The notes beneath the pieces are model-generated. The model did no database searches and was not told where the DNA came from. It saw nothing but the letters and a program-made list of their open reading frames with translations. Made by a program: the position numbers and the translations under genes. DNA of 64,000 nucleotides, taken from NCBI RefSeq assembly GCF_007097395.1, contig NZ_VKDC01000009.1, forward strand, positions 1 through 64,000, given 5' to 3'. This stretch comes from Fulvivirga sp. M361 (GTDB lineage: Bacteria; Bacteroidota; Bacteroidia; Cytophagales; Cyclobacteriaceae). Below, one piece after another: positions 50,899 to 59,940 of this stretch; position 1 is the stretch's first letter, and every line of letters begins with the position of its first letter.

Positions 50899-53562
50899 TC
50901 AAAACCTGGCACCTACTACCAATTTTTCCTTGAATGTACGTACATCACCCTGATTATTAAATACTTCAAAAAATACTATATAGTAGCCTGTTCTTACCTT
51001 AACGCCTTTTGCATTTACACCTTCCCAGGTATATGTCCCTGAAGAGGATAGTAAATCATTTTGAGCAAGCACAAAAATTTCACGTCCATGAAGGTCAAAA
51101 ATACGTACATTGGCCACGTAGCCAGGTGCATCAAACTGGTAAGTGATTGTAGCAAATTCATTCCGGCCGGACCCGTCAGGTATAATTACTTTTGGATTGA
51201 TCGCAACATTTCCTGATGCCAGCACCGGGTTGTCACGACTTTGAGAATTCTGATAACCAGGCGTGGCATATCCCACGGTAGATGCAGCAGACTTCCAGTT
51301 AGAAGATAAATTAGTGGGTCGAACGGGTGTTACTCTTTCCAATGAGACACCTTCGTGATTATCCAGGAGCTCAAAATGAAAATCTTCCTGGTATTCAAAG
51401 TGATCATGTAAAGTGCCAGAGGCGTCGATAATAGCCACAGAGCCCTTATCGTCCGGAAAAGAGGGAAGTCCTGCTACCTGAATAATGTTTCCAGGTTCCG
51501 GCAGAAGATATTGTACAGCAAGATTAGCCTGATCCGTAGTAAAAACTGTAAAAGAATGTGGAGCAATACTATTGTTTGATGAACCTAGACTTTTGAGGTT
51601 AACGGCCATTGGTAAACCCAGGCTATCGTATTCGAAATTACCCATACTCCAACCCTTAAGATCAACATATTTTTGAGAAGTGTTATACACCTCTACAAAA
51701 TCAACACCGCCGATTCTCGGATTAAACAAAAGTTCATTCAACACAATATCCCCAACCTTCGCAGTATCTAACAGCGCAAACCGAAAAGGCATAGGATCAA
51801 TGATGTTACCAGGGCAGTCGCGTAGCCCGTTGATGGTAATATTGTAAGATACGCCACTACTTAATGCATTTTGTGGTAGTAGTATCAGCTCCTTTAAATT
51901 CTCTTGGACTAATACTTCACTAATTGCAAGATTTGGTTGTGTTGTATATGTCGCGGTTAACACTGAAGATACGTCCAATATCTCATCCATAACTACCAAA
52001 ATCGAATCCGGATGAAACGCCAGAACTTCCTTAATTTCAGGTCCAAATAGATCTGGTTTTTCTGCAAATACACTGTTTCTAGCACCAGGAGTGCCTCCAT
52101 TGTCATTTTCGGAAGCTGTCCAGTTTTGTTCTTCTTCGCATATATTAAAAGGATCTATCACCTCCAAAGACCATCCACCATCTCGTTTTAACACACTGCG
52201 ATACCATGCTTCACTATAATGAATTGAATCAATAGTGACCCCTTCATCATCTTTAATAACAATGATATCTTCTGCATTATTGAGAGAGGGAAAGCGATTA
52301 ATACCTTGCGTTTTACCAATTTTAGCAAAATTTGTGGCCTGAGATTCATCGCAAAGAATCATATATTCACCCGGAAAAATAAAATCGTCTTTTAGGTATG
52401 ACAACCTGGAAAGATCCCGAACACTCCAGCCTGCAAGACTTATCACGTTAGTACTGCTATTAAAGATCTCAATATACTCAGCTTCCGGGAAAATATTCAA
52501 TGAACCGGGATTGGGCATAATTTCAGTCATCCTGACGTCTCTCCATTGCCAGGTTACATCTAAGTAATAAATGAAATCGATGTTCTGGAAGTCGGAAGTG
52601 TTACCCAGGTGATCTGAGATATTAGAAACTGTTAAGGTTTGCGGTATCCCTGAACGGAAAGAATCAGCAAATTCTAACTGAAGTACAGTCTGACGTTCAT
52701 CCTTAAATCCTACTTTGAATGGACGGGCAGTGTCATTGTTGATATTAAAATTATCTACATTTATTGAAGCTAAAGAAAGAGGCTCTGAGAAACGAACAAT
52801 GATCTTATTCACATTAAGAGCTTCAACTCCCAAAATCGCAGGAGGTAGGTTATCCATAATTGTAACGGATAGATCGTCGAAAAAAAAGTTGTTGCGTCTT
52901 GTACTGGTATGGTTAACCTGTAATCCAAAATAATCCCCCGCTGCCGGAGCATCGTCAAAGCCTTTCCCGATTAATCGAAACGAAGCACCTTCGGACTCAT
53001 TTGCATACAGTAACCAGGAACCATCATTCTCCCGAACAACTTTCAGGGTTAAATTAATACTATCCGCCACGGTATTACCCGGATCTTCAATAATAGGGTC
53101 AGATGCACCTACTTTAAAAAGGTCTACCCCATCTCCACTTCCTGATTCACCTAGCTGAATATAATAACCTTCCTCTGCCAGGTTTGGGTTTGCATGATTA
53201 CTAACCAGGTACACACGCATATTATTCGAATTACTCGGTGCGGCAGAGTACCTGCATGAAAACTGCCAGGTTGTTTGACCCAGGACATATGTCCCAACTC
53301 CGGAAGTAGTTATCCACAATGAGGCGTTGGCAACAGGGCCTGCACTATTTAACATTCCATTTTTTACGCGAAAGTCCACACCGGTGCCTGAGTGATCAGA
53401 ACTTGTCCAAACAGGGTTGGTTAAGAAGTCATTATCTGCAAAATCATCCTGGACTTGTGCTTGCAGCGAGGTGCAGATAACCAATGTAATTGCAAAAAAA
53501 AGGTAGCATTGATACTGCCATTTAGTGAATATTCTTGTGCGAGTGGTGACTGTAAATTCCAA
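50899..53562 (-). CDS. Secreted lamin-tail-domain protein with C-terminal sorting-like domain
   Basis: 887 residues. A signal peptide ends at about residue 35 (TSLQAQ), in a slightly long leader. It starts with a laminin-G/concanavalin-like beta domain (about 36-235). Two lamin-tail domains follow: about 345-470 (MTEIMPNPGSLNIFPEAEYI, EIFNSSTNVISLAGWSVRDL) and about 605-730 (LNELLFNPRIGGVDFVEVYN). Ig-like linkers lie between. The C-terminus (about 800-887, VRIFDLHGREIFVLAQNDLL, GVKVRTGYYIVFFEVFN) is a FlgD/sorting-tail-like sandwich. Probably a surface protein exported by type IX secretion. Confidence 0.8.
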   Translation of the reverse strand: MEFTVTTRTRIFTKWQYQCYLFFAITLVICTSLQAQVQDDFADNDFLTNPVWTSSDHSGTGVDFRVKNGMLNSAGPVANASLWITTSGVGTYVLGQTTWQFSCRYSAAPSNSNNMRVYLVSNHANPNLAEEGYYIQLGESGSGDGVDLFKVGASDPIIEDPGNTVADSINLTLKVVRENDGSWLLYANESEGASFRLIGKGFDDAPAAGDYFGLQVNHTSTRRNNFFFDDLSVTIMDNLPPAILGVEALNVNKIIVRFSEPLSLASINVDNFNINNDTARPFKVGFKDERQTVLQLEFADSFRSGIPQTLTVSNISDHLGNTSDFQNIDFIYYLDVTWQWRDVRMTEIMPNPGSLNIFPEAEYIEIFNSSTNVISLAGWSVRDLSRLSYLKDDFIFPGEYMILCDESQATNFAKIGKTQGINRFPSLNNAEDIIVIKDDEGVTIDSIHYSEAWYRSVLKRDGGWSLEVIDPFNICEEEQNWTASENDNGGTPGARNSVFAEKPDLFGPEIKEVLAFHPDSILVVMDEILDVSSVLTATYTTQPNLAISEVLVQENLKELILLPQNALSSGVSYNITINGLRDCPGNIIDPMPFRFALLDTAKVGDIVLNELLFNPRIGGVDFVEVYNTSQKYVDLKGWSMGNFEYDSLGLPMAVNLKSLGSSNNSIAPHSFTVFTTDQANLAVQYLLPEPGNIIQVAGLPSFPDDKGSVAIIDASGTLHDHFEYQEDFHFELLDNHEGVSLERVTPVRPTNLSSNWKSAASTVGYATPGYQNSQSRDNPVLASGNVAINPKVIIPDGSGRNEFATITYQFDAPGYVANVRIFDLHGREIFVLAQNDLLSSSGTYTWEGVNAKGVKVRTGYYIVFFEVFNNQGDVRTFKEKLVVGARF

Positions 53563-53625
53563 TTATGTTAATTTTGGCTTATATATCAAAACTATTAAAT
53601 ATTCTTAGTTTAAACTTAATGTAAA

Positions 53626-54618
53626 ATGAAACTAGCTGTAGTAGGAGCTACCGGTCTTGTAGGCCAGGAAATCCTAAAAATCCTCGAAGAAAGAAATTTT
53701 GAATTTGACACATTAATGCCAGTGGCCTCTGCAAGGTCGATAGGTAAAAAGATCTCATTCAATAAACAGGAATATACCGTGATTGGTATGGAGGATGCGA
53801 TTTCCAAGAAGCCTGATATAGCTATTTTTTCGGCAGGAGGATCTACTTCATTAGAATGGGCACCAAAGTTTGCAGAAATAGGATGTATTGTTGTGGATAA
53901 CTCATCCGCCTGGCGCATGCATCCTGATCACAAACTGATCGTACCCGAAATTAATGCCGAAGACCTCCGGATTGACGACAGGATCATAGCTAATCCTAAC
54001 TGTTCTACAATACAAATGGTTATGGCTCTGGCCCCGCTACATAAAAAGTATAAGATCAAACGATTAGTCATTTCAACTTATCAATCTGTAACAGGCACCG
54101 GTAAAGCAGCGGTTAACCAGCTCAATCAGGAAAGAAAAGGTGAAAAAGCTGATAGGGTCTACCCGCATCCTATCGATTTGAACGTACTCCCTCATATTGA
54201 CGTGTTCATGGACAACGGCTACACGAAAGAGGAGATGAAAATGGTGAATGAAACCCGTAAAATTTTAGGTGACGATACCATTGCCATCACTGCGACCGCT
54301 GTCAGACTACCGGTCATGGGAGGTCATTCGGAATCCGTTAATGTAGAATTTCATCGGGATTTTGACCTGACAGAAGTACGGGAACTATTGAATAATGCCC
54401 CGGGAATAGTGGTAGAAGATGATGTGACCAATAATGTATACCCTATGCCATTGAATGCACATCAAAAAGATGAAGTTTTTGTAGGAAGGCTAAGAAGAGA
54501 TGAATCTCAGGTGAATGCATTGAATATGTGGATAGTAGCAGATAACTTAAGAAAGGGAGCTGCTACTAATGCCATACAAATAGCAGAGTTCTTAACTGCC
54601 AACAACCTGGTCTATTGA
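53626..54618 (+). CDS. asd: Aspartate-semialdehyde dehydrogenase
   Basis: 330 residues. It makes aspartate semialdehyde from aspartyl phosphate with NADPH, for lysine, threonine, methionine and diaminopimelate. NADP-binding VVGATGLVGQEILKIL at the start, nucleophile Cys126 in IANPNCSTIQMV, and catalytic His234 in VMGGHSESVNVEF. Full length. The next gene starts with TTG overlapping the stop codon. Confidence 0.94.
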   Translation: MKLAVVGATGLVGQEILKILEERNFEFDTLMPVASARSIGKKISFNKQEYTVIGMEDAISKKPDIAIFSAGGSTSLEWAPKFAEIGCIVVDNSSAWRMHPDHKLIVPEINAEDLRIDDRIIANPNCSTIQMVMALAPLHKKYKIKRLVISTYQSVTGTGKAAVNQLNQERKGEKADRVYPHPIDLNVLPHIDVFMDNGYTKEEMKMVNETRKILGDDTIAITATAVRLPVMGGHSESVNVEFHRDFDLTEVRELLNNAPGIVVEDDVTNNVYPMPLNAHQKDEVFVGRLRRDESQVNALNMWIVADNLRKGAATNAIQIAEFLTANNLVY

Positions 54619-55802
54619 TAGAAGGTTTGCTTCAGGCAGACGTACAAAGCTATGTGCGTTTACATGAACACGATGATATAGCATCACTGGCATTGAAAAA
54701 AGAGTGTGTTGGTAATGTGGATATCAGATTAGTTCTGGATCAAATAGCAGGTTTGCAAAGAGCCAGAACAAAGTTACCTGCATGGTATAATCAGGAGGGT
54801 ATTCTTTACCCTCCTAAAATTTCGTTGGAACAATGTTCTTCAGAAAAAGCTGCTATCCATAAGCAGGGGTTAATTTCAGGAGAAACACTTATTGATTTAA
54901 CAGGAGGCGCCGGTGTAGATACCTATTACCTGTCAAAAAAATTTCGTGCCACACAGTATATCGAGCGTGACGCATGGCTTGGCAGTCTGGCAAAACATAA
55001 TCATGGCTTGCTTCAGGCGAACATTACACACCACATCGATGATGCCATAGCATTCATAACAACTCTCACTGACAAAGTGGATAGCATTTACCTGGATCCG
55101 GCGAGAAGGGACCAAAATAAACAAAAAGTTTTTCGCTTAGAAGATTGTGAACCTAATGTAGTCACTTTAATAGACTTACTACTAAGTAAAGCCCGTAAGG
55201 TATTAATTAAAACATCTCCATTGTTGGATATTCATCAGGCTTTGACAGACCTTAAACATAAGGCCAGAATAGAAGTAGTCTCTGTCAATAACGACTGCAA
55301 AGAAGTTCTCTATCTTATTGATCCTGAATTGAAAGAACATAGGATATATACTACCAACTATCTCTCAGACGGAACAAAGCAGGAGTTTTCTTTCTTAAGA
55401 GAGGAGGAGCAAGTATTGGACTGCCCACTTGGAAATGTGGCGAACTACCTTTACGAACCTAATGCTGCTATTATGAAGGCAGGTGCTTTTAAGTCTGTAG
55501 CTAAAAAATTCGACCTGCGCAAATTACATCCAAATACACATCTCTATACGTCAACGAAATGGATGTCAACATTCCCGGGAAGAAAGTTCGAAATTAAAGA
55601 AGTGCTATCTGCAAATAAAAAAGGCCTCCGGTCCGCACTACCAGATGGAAGGGCAAATGTATCCGTTCGTAATTTTCCATACACGCCTGAACAAATTAAG
55701 AAAAAACTGAAACTGAAAGATGGCGGAAATACATACCTTTTTGCAGTAACCGATAGGAAGGATGCAAAAAAGATTATTCTTACTAAGAAAGTCGAACATT
55801 AG
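54615..55802 (+). CDS. SAM-dependent methyltransferase with THUMP-like domain
   Basis: 395 residues. SAM-binding GGAGVDTYYLSKKFRAT (about 97-113) and the acceptor-site YLDPARRDQNKQKVFRLED; a C-terminal THUMP-like RNA-binding module (about 285-390, FPGRKFEIKEVLSANKKG). Probably an RNA methyltransferase; target unknown. The start is the TTG at 54615, overlapping the asd stop (TATTGA), since no ATG occurs in frame near the N-terminus and the N-terminal helix is needed. The stop overlaps the convergent small gene by 4 bases. Confidence 0.8.
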   Translation: MIEGLLQADVQSYVRLHEHDDIASLALKKECVGNVDIRLVLDQIAGLQRARTKLPAWYNQEGILYPPKISLEQCSSEKAAIHKQGLISGETLIDLTGGAGVDTYYLSKKFRATQYIERDAWLGSLAKHNHGLLQANITHHIDDAIAFITTLTDKVDSIYLDPARRDQNKQKVFRLEDCEPNVVTLIDLLLSKARKVLIKTSPLLDIHQALTDLKHKARIEVVSVNNDCKEVLYLIDPELKEHRIYTTNYLSDGTKQEFSFLREEEQVLDCPLGNVANYLYEPNAAIMKAGAFKSVAKKFDLRKLHPNTHLYTSTKWMSTFPGRKFEIKEVLSANKKGLRSALPDGRANVSVRNFPYTPEQIKKKLKLKDGGNTYLFAVTDRKDAKKIILTKKVEH

Positions 55803-55990
55803 AAAAACGTTCTCAGGAATAAGTGAATACACAAGAAAACTAAAGTAGAGGTACCATATACCTTGATGATCTTTCGCCTGTTTTGAATATCTTCCCACCA
55901 GAGCATTATCCATGGTTTATACAGGCCCAAAGACATAAACACAAAACTTACAAGTGCAATCGCTGCACTCAAATTCGAAAGAACCTGCAT
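55799..55990 (-). CDS. Small two-helix membrane protein, 63 residues
   Basis: Helices at about 8-24 (AAIALVSFVFMSLGLY) and 45-60 (GTSTLVFLCIHLFL), joined by a basic loop WWEDIQNRRKIIKVYG that should face the cytoplasm. Its 3' end overlaps the methyltransferase gene. No family named; similar short proteins occur in the phylum. Confidence 0.6.
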   Translation of the reverse strand: MQVLSNLSAAIALVSFVFMSLGLYKPWIMLWWEDIQNRRKIIKVYGTSTLVFLCIHLFLRTFF

Positions 55991-56165
55991 AGTATCTGGC
56001 TCATGTGAAGTTGGTTTTCAGCGAGATATCTCTTACGCTAAGATAAAGATAAATGTGATTTAAGCACAGCCCGACCTTACGGTCTGTAGTCGTCCTGATC
56101 AAATTCAGGAATTTCTTAATCCGTGATACAAAGTCATGAATATCAATGTGGTAACATCAATTGCA
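55991..56165. other. Intergenic stretch without recognisable gene
   Basis: A short hairpin GACC-ttac-GGTC is seen near 56075. No frame or RNA gene is convincing. Confidence 0.35.
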
Positions 56166-56318
56166 TCAAAGGCTTGCCAGAATAAAATCATGATAAGCTT
56201 CAATTTGTTCTGAGTTATTTCCAATTCGTTTTAGTACTTTCACACGAATTAAGGCCTTTATAATGGCCATATTTATTCTTTTTTCTTCAAAAACATTTGG
56301 GCCTGCTATGGACAACAT
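56166..56318 (-). CDS. Possible small protein, 50 residues
   Basis: An open frame with ATG at 56318: MLSIAGPNVFEEKRINMAII, KALIRVKVLKRIGNNSEQIE, AYHDFILASL. A helical, amphipathic profile, not matched to a family. Without a homologue search it may be chance. Confidence 0.3.
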   Translation of the reverse strand: MLSIAGPNVFEEKRINMAIIKALIRVKVLKRIGNNSEQIEAYHDFILASL

Positions 56319-56446
56319 AATACACTGATAAAGAGATAATTAATACAGATCGAGCTGTAAAATTAATAAGAATATTGACTTATCCGCTGTGTTATAAAAC
56401 AGTTAGCATTTAAACAAAAATTGACAATCTAAACTTATATTAGAAT

Positions 56447-56677
56447 ATGAACAATTCAGAAGACTATTCTAAGTTGAATATGGACTTTGGCAAGAGGGTA
56501 CGCGAGTTACGAAAAGAGAAAAAGATCAGTACGATTGAAATGAGTAGAAGGTGCTTTATTGATTCAGGAAATTACGTCCGGATTGAACAAGGTAAAACCA
56601 ATCCAACGTTAAGGACCATCTACAAAATCTGTGTGGCGCTTGAAATTACTTTATCAGAACTTTTTAGTACTTTATAG
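56447..56677 (+). CDS. XRE-family helix-turn-helix regulator
   Basis: 76 residues, a single HTH_3 domain: FGKRVRELRKEKKISTIEMS, RRCFIDSGNYVRIEQGKTNP, TLRTIYKICVALEITLSELF. No sensor or partner domain. Such small regulators often control a neighbour or a mobile element, but none is near. Target unknown. Confidence 0.88.
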   Translation: MNNSEDYSKLNMDFGKRVRELRKEKKISTIEMSRRCFIDSGNYVRIEQGKTNPTLRTIYKICVALEITLSELFSTL

Positions 56678-57020
56678 GTATAACAACGTAACTATTGTGG
56701 GTGGAGGGAGGTATTCGTTAAGATCTGAAAAACAGGTTTGCATAGTGACCTCTTTTTCTGAAGGGGTATAAGATCAATTCGTTAATTATTGGAAGCCCAT
56801 TAAGACGGTGAAAAGGAGAGATTTGGGTGAAAAAACAAATTTGCACCTTTTTACCAAATGGCCTGTACTGAAAAAACGATAACCTTTATTATACAACGAA
56901 AATTGTGGGACTTTTTTTCTAAATGGACGCCACACATTTTATCCATACGCATAATCGATAGTATACCCGGCAGGTTTTTAAACTGCCGGGTATACTATAA
57001 TAGTCGTAAGATGTTGATTA
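56678..57020. other. Intergenic stretch with a long hairpin
   Basis: 343 bases between convergent genes. The only clear structure is the 16-bp hairpin at 56958-56998. A 66-codon frame (56858-57058) is crossed by the hairpin and overlaps ppc, so I do not take it as a gene. Confidence 0.4.
56958..56998. repeat. 16-bp perfect inverted repeat
   Basis: ATAGTATACCCGGCAG (56958-56973) and CTGCCGGGTATACTAT (56983-56998) around a 9-base loop. No T run on either side, so not a standard terminator. It sits 22 bases past the ppc stop and may cap or end both convergent transcripts. Confidence 0.65.
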
Positions 57021-59795
57021 TCAACCAGTATTTCTCATGGCTCCTGCTATGGCATTAATCGTGGTGAGTAGGGCAATTAAAGTTTGTTCGTCGTCTTTGC
57101 CTTGCGTTTTTTCATTTCGCCATTGCTTCAATAAGGCTACTTGTTTGGCATGAAGATCATTCATAATAGATGCTCTCAGCTCATTAGAAAAAAAGTGTTG
57201 CGGACGCCTTTCTTCTATGTCTTTGCCTAGAATATCCATTAATACAACACGTGTTTTTTCTAATTCTGAGAGAAAGAGGTTCAAGAACTTATCACGTATA
57301 TTTTCATCTCTTACAAGAGATGCGTATAATTTCATAATCTCTTCATCCGTGGAAGCAAGACTGGTATCAACATTGGTCAAAACATAGCGTATAAAAGGAT
57401 CTGTCTTTACCAGTGTTTTGAGTTTCGTATAGCCATCAGCATCATCATTTTTGAATCTACTTAAAGTAGTACCCAGGCCATACCAGCTGGTCATATTAAA
57501 CCTGGATTGACTCCATGAAAACACCCATGGTATTGCCCGAAGGTCTGAAAGTGAATTAGCTCCTTTCCTTCTGGAAGGCCTGGACCCGATCTTACTCATT
57601 TCAATGGCGTCAATGGGTGTGGCTTCTCTGAAAAAGGTTATGAACCCTTCTTCATGTAGCAGCCCTGAATACACTTTTTTACTTTCAGCCGCCAGGTAGT
57701 TCATCGTAGCGGTTAACGGATATTCCGTCCTGGTTGTATTCTTGCCTAATATAGTTCTCGCTGTAACGCTGGCGGTCAATAATTCCAGGTTGTAAGCAGC
57801 GTTCACCTTATTTGCATACTTCTGTTCAATCGTTTCTCCCTGTTCTGTCAAACGCAGATCTCCGTTGATAGTAGAATGAGGCAAAGCGCCAACAAAATAG
57901 TGAGTAGGCCCAGCTCCACGACTGATGCTACCTCCCTTACCATGAAAAAAACGAATATTTACATTATGTTTTTCTCCTACTTCCCAAAGTTTTGCCTGGG
58001 CCTTATACAAATTCCATTGGCTGGCCAATATCCCGCCATCTTTGTTGCTATCGCTATAACCTACCATTACCTGTTGTACGAGAACATCAGCGTTGGTTTT
58101 TTCTCTGAGGTATTCCAGGCTTCTCTTGGTAAATGGATGTGAAAGAAACGCTTCTAATATCTCTGGTCCGGCTTCCAGGTCTTCAATGGTTTCCAATAAT
58201 GGCACTACTGGTACCGTACAGACAATACCCTCGTCAGTATTTAATGTCAAACCTGTTTCACGCGCCAGCACATATACTCCTAAAAGATCAGATAATGACC
58301 GGGTCATACTGACTATAAACGAGCCTATGCCAGCCAGACCATACTTGGAAATATGTTTTTCTACCACGCGATAAACATCTACTACAGCCGCTGCATAACT
58401 CCCCAGCTGCATATTTGCATGTGAAAAGGGCCGGTTGGAAAGCAACTCCTGGTTCAAAAAGTCCTGACGCCGCGCCTCATCCCAGTCTATGTATTTTTCT
58501 CCGCTGTATCCTGACGCAATCATCAGTTCAGTAATAGCATTATCGTGAAATTCGCTATTTTGACGAATGTCCAGTGCAGCCAGATGAAATCCAAAAATAT
58601 CTACGCAACGTATCGCCGAATTCAAATCATTATGTGCAATGATCAGCGCACCATAACTCCCAAGCTCCTCTTTCAAAAGTTTCAGGTCATCAACCAATTC
58701 ATCTTTTTGCATGTAACACCCTTCAAACTCCTGTACTTGAGTAGCATGTCCACGGGCCGTATCCAGCGGCATTTTTGTGATCATAAGGTTGACAAATTGA
58801 CGAAAGGCTTCACCTTTATTTCGGTATATGGCCAATTCACCTTTTTCACCAAGCTCACTTTCTATTTCGCTTATTCGAGATTGAAATGCCTTGCTGGTTT
58901 CATGTCGATGAATAGCAAAACTCAAGTTTTTTACCAGGGAGGTGAGTCTTCTGCGTATAACTACCAGTGCATTTAATCTTAACAAACCCAGCGCTTCTGC
59001 GGTGACTTCCGCAGTCACCAACGGATGTCCGTCCCGATCACCGCCTACCCAGTTACCAAAAGTAATTCTGGGAAAAGCACATTCGTCCTTTATCCTCTGG
59101 GTAGAATAACCCTCCTCTTCTAATGCCTGAAGCATTCTACCATCCAACACTTCAAGTACGTCAGGAAAAACATTGGTAAGGTAATGGACTACATTACGTA
59201 ACTCAGATTCGATATCCGGTTTTTCAACAAAAATCTCACCCGTTTTCCACAAGCGATACAAGGAAAGTTTTATGCTGAGGCGAATTTTTTTCAGTTCATT
59301 TTCCGTGTACATACCATTTTCACGTTGCACCATCAGCAAGTACAACTCACGGTGATGCTCCAGTACCGTGGCACGCTTGGCCTCTGTAGGGTGTGCCGTT
59401 AAAACCGGTTCTACACGAATATGTCTCAACCACTTGCTGATTTCGGAATCCGGAACTCCTTGCTCTTTTAACTCTTTGAAGTTATCTGCCCATAATCCGC
59501 GAACACCAGCAAGTGTACCTTCGCTTTCTTTTTGTCTTCGTTGCTGAACGGCGCCGTTCACTTCTACTATATTCACCAGTTGGAAAACAATACTATAAAG
59601 CTGTATGTGTTTTAATGTGAACTTCTGAGGATCTCGTGGAGGTAGATCATTGACCCAGGGAATTTGACTGGCCATGAGGTCTTCTCCATTTTCACTAAGT
59701 ACCTCTTTTAAAGCCTCTAGCAAAAAATCTAAATCCTGATAGGGCTTGCCCAGCCTGGACTTTATTTCATTTAATGGGTTAATTGTATTCTTCAT
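57021..59795 (-). CDS. ppc: Phosphoenolpyruvate carboxylase
   Basis: 924 residues. Carboxylates phosphoenolpyruvate with bicarbonate to oxaloacetate, refilling the citric-acid cycle. Active-site His135 in VLTAHPTEAKRATV, GYSDSNKDGGILAS (about residue 578), FFHGKGGSISRGAGPTH, and RAIPWVFSWSQSRF near 780. The C-terminus is the usual MRNTG. Complete. Divergent from mfd across 145 bases. Confidence 0.95.
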   Translation of the reverse strand: MKNTINPLNEIKSRLGKPYQDLDFLLEALKEVLSENGEDLMASQIPWVNDLPPRDPQKFTLKHIQLYSIVFQLVNIVEVNGAVQQRRQKESEGTLAGVRGLWADNFKELKEQGVPDSEISKWLRHIRVEPVLTAHPTEAKRATVLEHHRELYLLMVQRENGMYTENELKKIRLSIKLSLYRLWKTGEIFVEKPDIESELRNVVHYLTNVFPDVLEVLDGRMLQALEEEGYSTQRIKDECAFPRITFGNWVGGDRDGHPLVTAEVTAEALGLLRLNALVVIRRRLTSLVKNLSFAIHRHETSKAFQSRISEIESELGEKGELAIYRNKGEAFRQFVNLMITKMPLDTARGHATQVQEFEGCYMQKDELVDDLKLLKEELGSYGALIIAHNDLNSAIRCVDIFGFHLAALDIRQNSEFHDNAITELMIASGYSGEKYIDWDEARRQDFLNQELLSNRPFSHANMQLGSYAAAVVDVYRVVEKHISKYGLAGIGSFIVSMTRSLSDLLGVYVLARETGLTLNTDEGIVCTVPVVPLLETIEDLEAGPEILEAFLSHPFTKRSLEYLREKTNADVLVQQVMVGYSDSNKDGGILASQWNLYKAQAKLWEVGEKHNVNIRFFHGKGGSISRGAGPTHYFVGALPHSTINGDLRLTEQGETIEQKYANKVNAAYNLELLTASVTARTILGKNTTRTEYPLTATMNYLAAESKKVYSGLLHEEGFITFFREATPIDAIEMSKIGSRPSRRKGANSLSDLRAIPWVFSWSQSRFNMTSWYGLGTTLSRFKNDDADGYTKLKTLVKTDPFIRYVLTNVDTSLASTDEEIMKLYASLVRDENIRDKFLNLFLSELEKTRVVLMDILGKDIEERRPQHFFSNELRASIMNDLHAKQVALLKQWRNEKTQGKDDEQTLIALLTTINAIAGAMRNTG

Positions 59796-59925
59796 TTTAG
59801 TCGATCTCTATTTTGCAGGGCATAAAACAAACCAAATAACAAAGAATAAACAAGATGATTGTATTAGCATAAAATAAAAAGATGAGTTCAAACGATTGCA
59901 TCAGTCCATTGCTATTGATATTTTC

Positions 59926-59933
59926 TAACTTTG
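59926..59933 (+). promoter_or_regulatory. Candidate -7 element TAACTTTG of mfd
   Basis: Matches TAnnTTTG, 7 bases before the GTG start, so the transcript leader would be very short. The nearest TTG is 14 bp upstream, shorter than the usual spacer, so support is partial. Confidence 0.4.
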
Positions 59934-59940
59934 CAGCCTT

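Noticed and set aside
54933-55124. 63-codon minus-strand frame inside the THUMP-like methyltransferase gene
   Set aside because: Shadow frame; the plus strand has clear SAM-binding and acceptor motifs.
56858-57058. 66-codon frame across the long hairpin
   Set aside because: It contains the palindrome and overlaps the end of ppc. No family pattern.
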